Assembly (NCBI RefSeq): GCF_000143535.2
Contig: NC_037313.1
Span: forward strand, 999,501 to 1,063,500
DNA length: 64,000 nucleotides
Source of the DNA: Botrytis cinerea B05.10
Lineage: Eukaryota; Ascomycota; Leotiomycetes; Helotiales; Sclerotiniaceae
Reading direction: 5' to 3'
Under the pieces are notes generated by a model that saw nothing but the letters and a program-made list of their open reading frames with translations, searched no databases and was not told where the DNA came from. Positions 32,769-45,045 of this stretch are shown one piece after another. The translations under genes and the position numbers were made by a program. How positions within the stretch are numbered: the stretch's first letter is position 1; each line of letters begins with the position of its first letter.

Positions 32769-33938
32769 TCATGGTTGACTACCATTTTGATCATCACTCA
32801 CGCTGTGGCGTCGCGAACTACTAGTCGATCCATGAGCAGATCGACTCTTCTTGAAACCGAGTTTCGCACCCATCTTCTTCCAGCTGACACTTCCTTCACG
32901 AGAATGGCGTGGGCTGGTTCCAGGTGAATCACTTACGAAGCCAGTATCTGAAGTTGGTGGGGTTGTTGGAGGAGTTATTGGTTCCATGGGAGATGGTGAA
33001 TCAGTGTCATCTGTAAGACTTTCGGATTCGACTGAGGATGTCCCTGAAGAGCCAGACATGAATGTTGATAAGCGAGCAGAAGTTACGCGACCTAATGCAG
33101 CAGTAAGATGTGGATGCTGAGATGATCGTTGGGCTGGAAGGCTGTGAGAATGAGACATATTGTCTCCACTCAGAGGCGGGCTCCCCTTTCTCGCGTGTGA
33201 TCGAGTATGAGACAGTGATCGCTCATCTAATGATTCAGCTATACCAGCAGCGTCAACAAATGACTCATTCGAGGCCCACGGGCTGTGTTCAGAGGCACGT
33301 GATGGAGGAGCAATTGAGTTCAGGAATGGAACCAATACAGATTCATCCATCAACTCGTATATGATCTTAACGGCTTGATCCAGTTCTCTTGGGTCCGGCG
33401 CCTCGTATATGTTCGGTAGATGGATTAGTCGATCTCTAACATCAGAAGGTAGATTCACTTCTCGTGGTCCGTTTGGGGCGATATACGCATCCAACAACTT
33501 TCGCCATAACATTCGTACGTATTCGGAATCTTGATCGGTTGGGGATAGTGGTGAGTATGGGTCTCTGCCGTATGTCGCCTGATAATGTTTCTTATATCTG
33601 GTTGCATCCATTGTAAATTCTAAAGTTTCCAAACAATGGTTCTGTGACAAGTATGCCATGAAGGCGCTCAAAGTCCATGGTGGTGGTGCAGCATCCGATA
33701 GTACCTCTTGTAACGTTGGTCGCCTTGGACAATAAGGGCCAGGTGGAATCGAAACATTGAGAGATTTCGTCCTCGACGGTAAATATTCTCCTGACGACAT
33801 GAAGCCCTCGTCGTCCGCGTCGCAGTCTGAAATGACGGATGAACAACGTGGTGATGATTCTCTCGAGTACGTTTCAACGTATAGTGGGGGAGGCTTCCTT
33901 GTTTTCGATTTTCGCATCGCGCTTCGAAGGTATCTCAT
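32769..33938 (-). CDS. RGS-domain protein (regulator of G-protein signalling)
   Basis: An intronless 389-codon frame starts at ATG 33938. RGS domains accelerate GTP hydrolysis by Galpha subunits and so switch off G-protein signalling. The domain spans about residues 70-215: PTLQEVLSDAAPPPWTLSAF, LETLEFTMDATRYKKHY, a central loop with DPYSPLSPTDQDSEYV, then WRKLLDAYIAPNGPREVNLP and AVKIIYELMDESVLVPFLNS. This layout, with a short N-terminus and one RGS box, resembles yeast Rgs2 and Aspergillus RgsA, which act on the glucose-sensing Galpha; that subgroup is a suggestion. The tail is Ser/Pro/Thr-rich and ends with RRHSVSDDQ. It may be spliced to the next frame. The start is supported by MRYLRSAMRKSKTRKPPPLY and by the lack of any earlier ATG. 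Confidence 0.85.
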   Translation of the reverse strand: MRYLRSAMRKSKTRKPPPLYVETYSRESSPRCSSVISDCDADDEGFMSSGEYLPSRTKSLNVSIPPGPYCPRRPTLQEVLSDAAPPPWTLSAFMAYLSQNHCLETLEFTMDATRYKKHYQATYGRDPYSPLSPTDQDSEYVRMLWRKLLDAYIAPNGPREVNLPSDVRDRLIHLPNIYEAPDPRELDQAVKIIYELMDESVLVPFLNSIAPPSRASEHSPWASNESFVDAAGIAESLDERSLSHTRSHARKGSPPLSGDNMSHSHSLPAQRSSQHPHLTAALGRVTSARLSTFMSGSSGTSSVESESLTDDTDSPSPMEPITPPTTPPTSDTGFVSDSPGTSPRHSREGSVSWKKMGAKLGFKKSRSAHGSTSSSRRHSVSDDQNGSQP

Positions 33939-36650
33939 GGATACTGTTTGTAATGTGTGTACACTTTATTGCTTTCTCCAATATGAATTTAATTTCCCAC
34001 GTATTCTATCTCGTAGAATTTGTCGGGTGTGAAGAGAAAAGCAAGTGCTATAGTGTGCCACTCATTTGTCAGAAACAAATTAGTCCAAGGCAGGTCGTCA
34101 AAATGGGTGTTTGCTGCAAGGTACAGTAACTCGATTCGATGAAGCCCGCGTGGAAGGCAAGCCAGTCGTAATCTGGTGGGATGCAGGCTACCGCAGAGTA
34201 CCGAATTTTGACAGGGGGACTTTTCCAGTAATTCGACCACACAGAGAGGTGTTGAGTGACAAAACCGGATAAGCACAGAAGGTCGTGGCGGTTGATATTC
34301 TTCTGGAAACGAATCTTTGAAGTTCGGAAACGTTGTGTATCCACGTCAGAAATAAGGTGGCAGTGGTGAGAGGCTGAATGGAACTAAGCCTTCTTTTTCT
34401 TCTTCAAGGACCTCGTAATGCGACGTTTTCAAGTAATACAAATGCGACCTTCCCAGATCAAAGCAGGCTGAGATGTGAATGCTTGGAAATAAGTTTATTT
34501 TCGCCGTTGGTTGAATAGAGAATGGATGAAGTCTCAGCAAAGTAAGAACGTCAAAGATTAAAATGAAGTATTAGATCGGAAGGGAAGAACAGCAAAGTGG
34601 ATTGATGGAAAGAGTGGTCTTATTTTTCGAAACAGTGTAGTCAATCTAGATTTTCAGAGCAATCTCCTCGGTGAATTGGATCAGACAGTAGCTTAAATGA
34701 GGGCTTTGACAAGACGTCAAGTTTGAGAATGCGCCAGATGATGGATATAGAACGAAAAAGCTCCTTGTGTTTGAGGAGTCGACGAGATTGAGGGATATAA
34801 AATCCGAAGTCCGAGTTGTTATTGGCGGCTGGAAAAAAGAGAGACTCAAGGTGTAAGAGATTGGAAATGGAATTGTGGTGTAGTGTGGTGTGGTGTATAT
34901 TGAAAGTCTGACGACGATGAATTGGTAATGATGATTATGCTGGTGATGATGATGATGATGATTCTCGTGTGGATGTCGAGGTGCGAGTGCGAGTGGTGAG
35001 TGGTGAGTGGTGAGTGGTGTGTCTGGTATGTATGTATGTATGTATGTATGTCCGTCGGTGTGTATGGATTGTCTGGTAATGAATAATCGAATTTGACGCT
35101 ACGGGTTGTGGCTCTGGGAATATCTCCGACCCTTTTTAATTATTAATGGTGGAATCGATCTCACAATTGAGCCAATTCCCGTGGACGAATGACAATTATA
35201 ATAAAAAAGAGTACGAGTAACGGCCCAAAATAAATAAACAAGGACGGGACTACACAGAAGAGTAACGAGGAAAAAGTAAAAATGGCGGCGGTAGAAGATT
35301 CATAGAACGCAAAGGGAGAATTATGGATCTTTGGCACTAAAGAACTAGAGAATCAGCATCATCAGAAGAGTTTCCCTTCCCTTCTCTTCCCTGAATGCTG
35401 CGTGAGAGAAAGATTCAAACCGCAATCACAACCATGATCCTGGGTGGGCGCCCGAAAAGGATAGGTCTGGTGTGGATGGTGGAGCAAAAGAGGAGTGAAG
35501 TGAGATGAGTGGAGCAGGCGAAGATGGATGCTTCTGTGTGGATATGTATTAGATAGGATCGGGATTTCGGTAGACCAAAGTGATGCTAATGCCAGGTGTG
35601 AAGTTTGACCAATTTTGGGTTTGGGGGGGGGGAGAGAGGTGAAGTTTGAATACGAGGTTGGCGAGGTTGGGTCTAGCCAGGGAGGAGGAAGATGGATATA
35701 AATTGTGAAAAGATATAAATGTGTGTGCAACGCTTTCGATTTTCCAATGGACGCAGCGAGGAACAGTGTAGAAAGCGGCAATGTGGATAGTCCAGCATGG
35801 GACAGTCTGGTCTGGTCTGGTCTGCTATCGCCTGCGATGGCTTGCTGTGTGGCCTTGTCTTGCACCGAAAAGAAAAGAGCGACTCTTTCTCAAAGTGGCC
35901 AGTCGTGGTGGTGGAGATGTGGATGGGCGAGGGAGGAGTGAGTGAGGGTGTGGGTTCAAGGTGACTTGGACGAGACCTCCCATTCGTGGGCTGGTTTCAA
36001 AAAGTGGATCAAGAGTGACGGAAGTGGTGATACAAAGATTGGTAGCACTGTCTGTGACTGTGACTGACCAGTGGCTGGGTGGGTATAACTTACTTTGCAC
36101 CGCCGTTCGTGTGTTTTAAGGGATGATGTTGTGAACGGGGAGACGAGAGGAGAGGAGACAGAGTGTTGATGGATTTATTATATGCCGTGCGTGATGACAG
36201 GATTGATCAATGTGCGCTGCGAAGGGTGTCTGAGGTGACAGCTGGATTTGCTTCTTTTTCCTCGATTGGGAGATGTGCGCACAGAAGCGTGCTGGGAGAT
36301 GTTCGCCCACGATGATCGCGCAACTGTCTGGCTGTGGGACAACGACCTTGGATGATGTTCATATAATGATGTTCACATATGATGCTGGAATGCTATCTAT
36401 TCCTGGGGTGACGGGTGACGGATTCGATGCATTCAGAAAGAACTTCTGGAACTTCCTCCCCTACGTTCGATGGTGGGAATGCCGCATCCTAGTCACCTTA
36501 CGAATCTGAGACGGAATGGGATCCACTAAATATCCGTGGACGCACCAGGCACTAGACACCAGATAGGCAGCTTCTCATGGGGCGCAAAAGAGCGAGTGAG
36601 GAGAGATCACGCCAAGGGGAATAAATCCAAAGCGGATCCACCACCGCGCT
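33939..36650 (-). promoter_or_regulatory. Probable long leader and promoter region of the RGS gene
   Basis: For about 2.7 kb upstream of the RGS start there is no convincing gene. Repeats include (GATGATGAT)n near 34940-34962, GAGTGGT repeats near 34993-35015 and (TATG)n at about 35029-35050. The minus strand is pyrimidine-biased, as in transcribed fungal leaders. Several short minus-strand frames with ATGs could act as upstream ORFs. This is inference from composition. Confidence 0.35.
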
Positions 36651-36689
36651 AGAAAAACGCTAGAAGATTTGGGAGCCATCTGCCCCGTC

Positions 36690-36760
36690 GTCCAATCAGA
36701 GGGCCACGTTCTGGGGCGCTCCACCAACCGCACCCCGCCTCGTCCAATCACCGTACACGC
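36690..36760 (+). promoter_or_regulatory. GC-rich region with two CGTCCAATCA boxes
   Basis: The decamer CGTCCAATCA occurs twice, with CCAAT at 36692-36696 and 36744-36748. The surrounding 150 bp are GC-rich within AT-rich DNA. CCAAT is the binding site of the HAP/CBF complex. The region may be the core promoter of the RGS transcript (leftwards), of the small gene candidate near 38.3 kb (rightwards), or of both. Confidence 0.45.
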
Positions 36761-38288
36761 ACACGCTCATCATGCGCGCACATCCCGTTGCAGCCTAGCG
36801 CCGAAGTCCACAGATGCTTCTTTGAACCAGGATATAGATTGATGTTTCTGAATCCGCGCTTAAAGCAGCAGCTCCCTACTCGATCCATCCCCTCCCCAAA
36901 ACTGTGTACGTTTTGTTTTCACTTGCGACATGGATAGAGCCAGGTTTATCAGCAATCAACAGTCCACGGATTTAACACCATTTCTTGGCCTCGCTCTCGA
37001 CTTCTTGGTTCCGCTTGGCGAGCATGGATGCGGCAAACACTAATCGCGAAATCGTTCCATCATTCGGCTGATTCGATGCTGACGGCGTTGCGCGATGCTT
37101 TTCGGAGGAAATATGGAGGGATGGATCTTCATTATTAAGCATTAGGAGAATACAACTGGGCTTTTCTTAGCATGGGGCAGCGGACAGTCGTCCATCTGTG
37201 ACATGATGTAAAGTCCTCGCTAGGGTCTCCCTTTCAGAATTCGGAATCCTGAAGCTGCGCAAGGTGAATGATCTGTTCAAAATATCCGAATGCTTGAAAG
37301 GATGATTCTTGATGAAAGGTGTGCCGTGCCGCGTTTGGAAAGGGCTATGCAAATGCTTGAAATGTCATCTTCTCCAGACCGTTGGTGCTACACAATCCCC
37401 ATCACAAAATAGTTGATCGTGGCGTTTTCTTCACACGTCCGACGATTCCAGAAAACTCCCTGTTGGAAACACGCAATTAATAGTATCACCAACCACACAG
37501 CATTGTCTTTGCACTCCAGCCAGTCCCTTTCTGCTCCTTCCCACATATCACACGAGGCAAGTTCCGTGAGAGAGATCCCTTCCAGAGCTCACCAAGCCAA
37601 CCACAACAAACCTTCCATCTCCACTCTCCCAATGACCAGACATAAAACATAAAACATCTTCACCCTCACCGTCACCTCCTAATCCCTCTGCCAATCAAAT
37701 CTCACCCTCCCGATAAGAAAGTCTCCCCAACAGTCATTTCCTACGCACAAGAGTTTAGATACACTGACGTTGCGCGCCCATCACCCCCCAATCAAGCTAC
37801 ATTGCACAGTGCACCCCAACACCTCTAGTCATGAAGATCATCACATCATCTCGATATCCAACCGTCTAATCAGCGTCTTCTGATCAACCCGCGCCACACC
37901 CCCAAGGTTCAACCCCTCATTTCATTTAGATTAATCTCTTCCACTCGACGCTCCCATTTGGCGTTCTTCATTCTATCTTCATCTACCGGAGCCGTGGGAT
38001 TTGGGGACACAGGAACTGCCGATGTTGGGTGCGTGTGCTATTGATGATTTTTTTTTCTCTCGTGGAGTTTTAGGTTTTTGTTTAGTGGCTTTGGAGATTT
38101 ATGCCATGATTTGGGGGTTTCTTAGTCGATTCGTCGGGGGAACTAATGCTTCATTTTCTATCCGACATACCCTACCTCGATACCAACACCAATATCTTTC
38201 ATTCTTTCTTTCATTGGCTCCCATTATAACACTCAATCGATTCTACATCCAACAAAGTCTACCGGTATATCTAAATATCACGTGAAGC
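36761..38288 (+). promoter_or_regulatory. Pyrimidine-rich region upstream of a small candidate gene
   Basis: No gene is visible. The plus strand becomes C/T-rich from about 37.6 kb, ending in ctttcattctttctttcatt near 38190-38210 and a CACGTG-like cacgtga at 38279-38285 just before the ATG. That is the usual look of a fungal leader read on the plus strand. Confidence 0.35.
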
Positions 38289-38561
38289 ATGCACAACATT
38301 TCCCCTCAATTCGTCATCAACAATCGACCCAATTCAATCCAGCCATGCCCAACATCCAAAAACCTCACCACTCCCCTTCCCCTTCCCCTTCCCCATCCCC
38401 CAACTCGCATCTCGCATTATCCAAACCCAAATCCAAATCCAATCCCAACCCATCCATCCATCCCCTCACCCATAACGCCCGCCGACCAACCCGCCGTCTC
38501 CAGCCCTCGCACCCATCTCCCATTCAAAAGGCCGGCTTCATTTCACTTCAAACCCAGCTAG
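38289..38561 (+). CDS. Small Pro-rich candidate gene, 90 codons
   Basis: Two overlapping frames are open. The one at 38289 starts ATG CAC AAC ATT TCC, has C-rich third positions and ends HLPFKRPASFHFKPS. The other starts at ATG 38345 or the upstream 38282 CTG/ATG context and runs to 38629, ending TQVYLDLTFSRR. Both cross the same CCTTCC repeat, which gives alternating Pro-Leu or Pro-Ser. The leader-like sequence upstream supports some transcript here. I prefer 38289 because of its codon use, but only weakly, and no family is recognised. Confidence 0.3.
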   Translation: MHNISPQFVINNRPNSIQPCPTSKNLTTPLPLPLPHPPTRISHYPNPNPNPIPTHPSIPSPITPADQPAVSSPRTHLPFKRPASFHFKPS

Positions 38562-38629
38562 CTAGCATCATACTACCCGTCCGTCAAGTCACACAAGTAT
38601 ATCTTGATCTAACCTTCTCTAGAAGGTAG

Positions 38630-40066
38630 ATAGGTTCGTACGGATCTATGTAACCCTCGTGTATCTATCTGTTTCCTCTGATTATGTTGTCCTTGTAATA
38701 GTCATATATGTATTATATATTACACATCAGGCTATATATATCATACCACACAACCTCGAAAATCACCATTTGTTATTTGTTATTTGTTATTTGCTATTCA
38801 AGAAAAGAAAAGAAATGAAATGAAATAACAAAAGAAAGAATGAAAATTCCAATATTTATATTAATATTAATAATATAAGTGAGATGTAGAAATAATAGAA
38901 TACACACACATAAACAACCCCAACCCCAGACCCAGTCTTCGAACCTCGCACTCTCCAGATATATGCATTGGTTTCCTATCCTATCCTATCCTATCCTATC
39001 TCATTCATCCATTCATTCATTCACTCCCATCTATCGACCTTTCCCCCAAGGTTCGAGGAAGCGAGTATGAATGAGCATAAGCAGGAATATAAGCACTACA
39101 CTACCTACACCTGCGCGCGCCCGGAAAGATAGAGGATGAATAATAGAGGTTACATAGATAGCATTTAGCACATAGCATAGAAATCTTTTCACAATCTCAT
39201 ATCTTACATCTTACCTTGACCTTGGTAACTCACAAGGTAGATACTCACTCACTCACTTACTTACAAGGTACTCACTCAATTCTGCCCTGCCCTGCCCTGC
39301 CCTCAGGCATCCAAGATACAAAAAAATTCAAAAAAGTTAAAATAAAAATAAAAACACCTTTTTCAACCTTCGACTTCCCACCTCCAAACCTCGGAGGAAA
39401 TAATACACACATGCAATTCTCCCATCTCCACCCCCCTCGCATTTTCACATTCCCATGTCTGTTCGTTCTACTCTGTTCTATTCTGTTTTTGGTCCCGTCC
39501 CTGGTTCGCTCGGTTCGGATATTTGCGGCTTTTGGTGCGATTGATGGGATGTGATGTGATGTGATGGGATGGGATAGCTGGCTTGCGATGTGATGTGGAT
39601 GGGTTATGCTTGGAGTGAAGAAAGAAAGGGTAGGGAGTGAGTGAGTGAGGGAGGGAGGGAGGGAGCAATACTTGGTTTATTTGCTTGTTTACTGCTTGCT
39701 TGCTTGCATGCTTACTGCGTACTGTGTGCACTGTTATTTATTTACTACCTGGTACCTAGTACCTAGCACCTAGCACCTAGCATCCAGCTCCGACGGTAGC
39801 ACGGAACAGATCTGATGGCATTCTGATAGTTATAACTATGATGCTTGCTCGCTGGCTTGCTTGGTTGCTTGATACCTGGGACCTAGGATCTCCCATGGGA
39901 AAAAATGCGATCGGTATACGGAGTGGATAGATTAGAGTAGAGTTGTTCATGCAGGTGCTTTGTAGGTACCGAGAGATAGCACGCGGGTAGGGAGGGTATG
40001 AGTGTGTAGTAGGTAGCTGCAGCAGAGACGATATCATCACTATCAAATCTGACACGTTTTTTTTTT

Positions 40067-40097
<31 letters not shown>

Positions 40098-43000
40098 CGC
40101 TTCGAGGTTGTAAAAGATGGAATCGAGATTGAGAGAAGGATTCTCTCTTGCATACACGCACACGCACACACACACACACACACATTCTCCCTCTCTCAAG
40201 ATCTACAACTTCCACCTCCTCAACTCCTCACCCCTAACTCCCGCCTAATTCCACATCTCAACATCTCGCTCTCGCACTCTCGGAATCATAAACCCGTAAG
40301 TAAGTAAGTAAGTAAGTATGCACCGTGTCCCAGATCTTCCCTTCCGCCTTTCTTATTTACTTGGCTCTCGTATTATCTTCGGGCGTTTGTATACCGGTAT
40401 AAGACAGGAAGGATAGACAAAGTGGACAATTGCAACTCAGACAATGATTATGAAATGTGTGTGGTTTTAGTCGCTGCTCACGGTTGTGATTATGGTCACG
40501 GATATGTACTTCCTTTATTTAGGGGAGGGAAGCTAAATCGGAAGATTGTTTCCGAGGAGATTATACAGTACTATACTACACTATACTATCTACGCACATA
40601 GAAAAGCTTATATTATATAGTCCTTAACTATATATCCTATAGTTATTTCTTTTTCCTCTGTTTTTTTTTTTGTTTTATCTTTTTTTTTTTTTGGTTTCCT
40701 ATTTCCTCCGTCGTTGACTTCAATATAATTATAGTAAGTATCGGCAATCTTTCTTTCTTTTCTCCTAGGATCTAGATAAACAGATTATCATATTATATCG
40801 CAGTTCATGCGACTCAATTCCCTACATATATGTGATGTGAGTTTCAATATAATACAATACATACGAGTACCAGAAACACGCACTAGAAGTATTCTCGAGA
40901 GATTTTCCCGATTTTCAGAATGGATCGATGATCCCGATGTGATTGATACATACTTGATGTGATTAGATAACCGAATCGAGCTGCACATATACTCTGTAGA
41001 GTGTGTGTATGTACTATAACTATAAAACTCTACCTATATTATATGCGTAAATAAACCCAAATGAAACGAAATGATAATATAAGAATCAGAGCATCCTTGA
41101 AAGAAGAAAAAGAAAGGCAACAGAACTTAACTTCAAACAGAGCTAGCTAGCTAGCCAAGCAAGCTGTCAGATGGAAAAAGAAAGAATTGTGTACTTTGGA
41201 TTTTGCGGGAGGGATGGAGAGGGACGGTGGGAATGTGTGATACATTGGATTGGATTGGATTGTGCAAATACTAGGGTTTTGATGGTTTGTTGGGTTGTTA
41301 GGTTGTTTCAACTTTGCGCGGCGAAACAGAGGCTTAGAGAGAGAGAGAGAGAGGAGGGACTCAGAGGGGAGAGACAGACGGCTGGTAGGTAGGTTGGTTG
41401 GCAGGTAGAGTGGTAAGATAGAGAGATATGTCTAGATCGCTTAGGAGGGATGGGCAGCGGCGGGGTGAGAATCGAGAATGCAAATGTAAGGTACGAATCA
41501 ATAATTCACACTTCGGATGACTTGTAACTCATAACAATACATCCATCCATCCTCCACAATTCCACATTCTGAATCACATTTTCGATTTTGGGGCGCGCGG
41601 CTTCGTCGGTTGGTTTTTGTTTGATCATTTTGGCTGTCTCATATGTTTATTTATCTGAGATAGCTTGGGTGCTTATCTCCCCCTTCATGCTTATTCTCGC
41701 CCTCTTCCCGATCGGGAGCTTGATGTCCGTAGTGTGATGATCGCTGTTGTGTTTGACTTGGGAGCGAGGGAGCTAGAGAACATGGGATTTGTGTAGATGC
41801 ATATGTACATGCATATTCAATATGCATATATGCATAATGATGATGATGACGAATGAATGAATCGATGAATGGGAAGGAAGAGTGTGGCTATTGAAATGGG
41901 GTGTGGTGTTAGAGGGTCCATCTTCAGAATGTGGCACTCTTTAGCTTTGGAAGGCGAATGGAACTTTCTCGAGATCTTGTCGAGATTTTCTGTCACATTG
42001 TATTATTGTCATCGTTATGTTATCATTATCATTATCATTATCATTATCATTATCATTACATTGCATTACCGGCAACTAGCTAGTACGCAGGTGTAACGTG
42101 CCCCTTGCCTCAAGAAAAGAAAGGAACCTTCTATCGCACGCCTTCTCACCACACCCACACCCACACCCATCTGCAAACATCCCTTCAACGGTCCAGCGAA
42201 AGAAAATTTTCTCCAAAAAGGAAAGCTTCTAGAAGAGCGCCACGCGTATTCTTTCATTTGTTCCATCGTGCTGTCAGCCTTCTAGCGTATTGCTTTGTTG
42301 GGTCTAATTTATCCAATCCCTGCTTCCTGCTTTACTCGGTCGGTGTCACAGTGATCACTCGATTGAAAAAACCCCGAGTGGCGATTCGTGCTTGGGCTGG
42401 CCTGGGTGGGAGAGTGGACCGGGTCGTGCGAGGGAAGGACCTCGTGGGAAGGAAAAAAAAGAGGAGGGAAGGATGGGAAGGAAGGATGGGAAGGAAGGAT
42501 AGGGTTTCGGGGTCGCCGGTTGAGAGTGTGTGCGAGGTGGGGTTTTGGGTTGGTCTATACTATACTATAGAGATGAACCGACGGCCTTACGGGGTTTGGG
42601 GAATGTCTTGATCTCCGTTACTTTGCTTGCTGACTTGGACTCGTTGGTGGTGAATGAATAACGATTAATGTGAATCTTTTAGCTTTATTAGAGTTTGCTT
42701 GGAATGGAATGGTCAAAGAGGGCTGAGAAATAGCCTCCATATCGGCGTGAATGCCGAATGGCAGGTTAGGTTCAAGGGAGATAATTGGGCGCTTACAATC
42801 CATCTATCACTTCTTGGTAGGTACGGAGTATACAGAGTACGCCTTGCCTTCCTTCCAATTTTCCATTCGACCCGCTCATAAGCACATTCGTCCAAACCTG
42901 CAGGAAGACCAACCGACCACCGACCTAAATCCAGACCGCTCAAAATGACATCCTCTGTACAACCTTCTCATCACGATGCTTGGCTCATAACGGAGACAAT

Positions 43001-44742
43001 ATAATACAATACAATATACAATCTCAAATGCAAGACAGTCCGATGAATGACATCTCAATACCCAATTGGTATTCCTCCACGCCCGTCGTTGCTTCCGGAT
43101 TTCAAATGCGTATTCATACATATGTAACATCCTCTAGATGCATAATGTGTCGGCGTATACTAACCGATGTATGGATGTTTGTACTCACTCACACCTACCA
43201 GAAACGAACAACACGTGTTTTTTTGTTTTTTTTGGTACCTGACCGATAGTTAACTAGATAATTTTCCGCTGCAGAAATGATTTTTGCGTGCGGTGATGAT
43301 AATGTGAAGATTTCAGGTACGCTTCGCTGACACGGATTGGGATTGAAATGTGTCATGATTTTCCGGTTCGGTTTCTACGCAAAAGCTAGGTAAGTGCTTG
43401 ATCTCGCTTGGATGGTTGGGAAGGCGACTTTCGCGTTGGAGGTTCTCACGACCGAAGCGTGGATTCGAGGGGTTGGTGGTGCATGCGAATTTATGTACAT
43501 GTTGTGTGATTTGGGGGTGCTACGATAGTGGCCAGATAGGTGAATCTTGCGGCTTCGAGTGAAGACCGATGAAAGCCGCATTTCCTGATGAGCAGCGCGA
43601 GGCGGTGGGAAGAGAAGAGTTTTCTCCTTTTCACTGCATTGATGGAGCTTTTTGGGAAGAGGGGTAGGGGAGGCTAGAGTACGTACCGAGTAGATCATGA
43701 TGAGTTTCATGACATGTGATAGATGTCACATGAGTAGGTAATTCTCACCATCTATTCTCGTTGTCTCATTGACTCAAGTTACATGTGCACATACCTATTG
43801 TATTTCTCTCTGTAATTATTCATTCATCTCCGATAAATGTGCATTTTTCCTCGGCGCTAGAGTTATATGTCGTTCTCGGCCTTTGTGATTTCGGGCCTCA
43901 AAATTCGGAGTAAACATCGAGTCTTTAGTTACATTCTCACCTCATCTTCTTCATTGTCATCATTATCGGTAGTATCAAATTCTTTATCCCCGAATCAATT
44001 CTCCGAACCGATTTTTCGTTCCTGTCTATCTCATCTTATATCGTTTTATTTTATTTTATTTTATTTTAGGTTTTTTTTATACGTTTTATGTATTTTACGG
44101 ATATCATAGTTGATGACTAGGTATTGATCTCCAATCCGTCATACAAATATATATACGAACCACGTGCTATAATTACAGCAGTCGAAATAATCCAATTGGT
44201 TCATTTCCATCCTCTAGTCGTAATTGGTCAAGTACAAAAGTGGATGAGTATAAAATAGAAAACGGCGATGGATGACATTCTCCGCCTCACCCTTTAACTC
44301 GCGGAGGAGTGGAATGCATTCATATATTCCTTCCCGCGAGAGCGTTGGAATTGTTTACTTACTCGACTGTAATGGTAAACATATTGCACTCTCACATGTA
44401 TAATTTTCATCATGCTTTTTCCTCATCATAACTTCAATGATTCATCAATGGCCCGAAAATCCCGAGGGTGATTTATGTAGGTAGGTAGGTAGATAGACCG
44501 ATTGACCTGACATGACCTAAATCTGAGCGAATCAGAGTCTTCATTCAATCCCAATCCCAATCCCAATTTTCCTGAATCGCATCACATCATATCCCTACCG
44601 TAAATCCATAGAAATCAAGTCCTATGATAGTCACATAAAACCCAAAGAGGAAATTAGGGGTCCATTTAGGGGTCCAATGTCAAGTAAAGTAATCATGCAT
44701 GCATGCATGCAAGAGTCGCGGGAGAGAGAGACCCTTCGTACC
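38630..44742. repeat. Gene-free, microsatellite-dense region of about 6 kb
   Basis: No credible gene was found. Tandem repeats include (CCTAT)n at about 38976-39000, (GCCCT)n near 39285-39302, (GGGA)n near 39645-39662, (TTTC)n at about 40066-40097, (CA)n near 40155-40182, (GTAA)n at about 40297-40318, GA runs near 41335-41353, (ATTATC)n at about 42020-42058, (TTTTA)n near 44045-44068 and (GCAT)n at about 44694-44711. Long T runs lie near 40662 and 40681. The frames that cross these repeats are low complexity and were set aside. Confidence 0.6.
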
Positions 44743-45045
44743 CTACTTACATTTGCGAGCGCGATCGTCGGCACTTGACTCGGGACGCGAGATGCGCGAG
44801 ATCGGGAATGCAGAAGGGACCTGAGTTGAGATGGGTTGGGTTTTGGCGGGTGATCCTTGTATTCGGTGCTTATTTGTGAGGGGAAGCTTCTGGAAGGATG
44901 TTTGGGGGGGATGTTCTGGAATGGAAGTTTGGGGTGCGGGATTGGGGCGTGGGTTTGTAGTTTGATGGTTTGGTTGGGTCCGTGGGGGAGTGCCGATGGG
45001 GAGAGAGGAGGGGAGGGGGGGGCGTTTATTTGGATGTGGCGTCAT
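44743..45045 (-). CDS. Small Pro-rich candidate gene, 100 codons
   Basis: The frame starts at ATG 45045 and reads MTPHPNKRPPLPSSLPIGTP, staying rich in Pro, Thr, Gln and Asn. It becomes better structured at the end: PSAFPISRISRPESSADDRA, with codons favouring C in third position. It stops at TAG 44743. The stop lies inside a GTAAGT that could be a donor; splicing to the nearest acceptors would also give a stop within one to three codons. The protein end is therefore nearly the same either way. No family is recognised. Confidence 0.35.
   Translation of the reverse strand: MTPHPNKRPPLPSSLPIGTPPRTQPNHQTTNPRPNPAPQTSIPEHPPQTSFQKLPLTNKHRIQGSPAKTQPISTQVPSAFPISRISRPESSADDRARKCK

Noticed and set aside
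35362..35865. Minus-strand frame of 167 codons
   Set aside because: No clear ATG context, His/Leu/Pro/Ser-rich from a pyrimidine-biased leader; considered part of the untranslated region upstream of the RGS gene.
39777..40215. Minus-strand frames of 110-140 codons
   Set aside because: They run through CA and TTTC microsatellites, giving Cys-Val and Lys-Glu-Arg runs; no coding character outside the repeats.
42105..42611. Plus-strand frame of 168 codons
   Set aside because: It is low complexity (His-Thr runs, Gly-Arg-Lys runs) and shadowed by other frames of similar length; no splice or start support.
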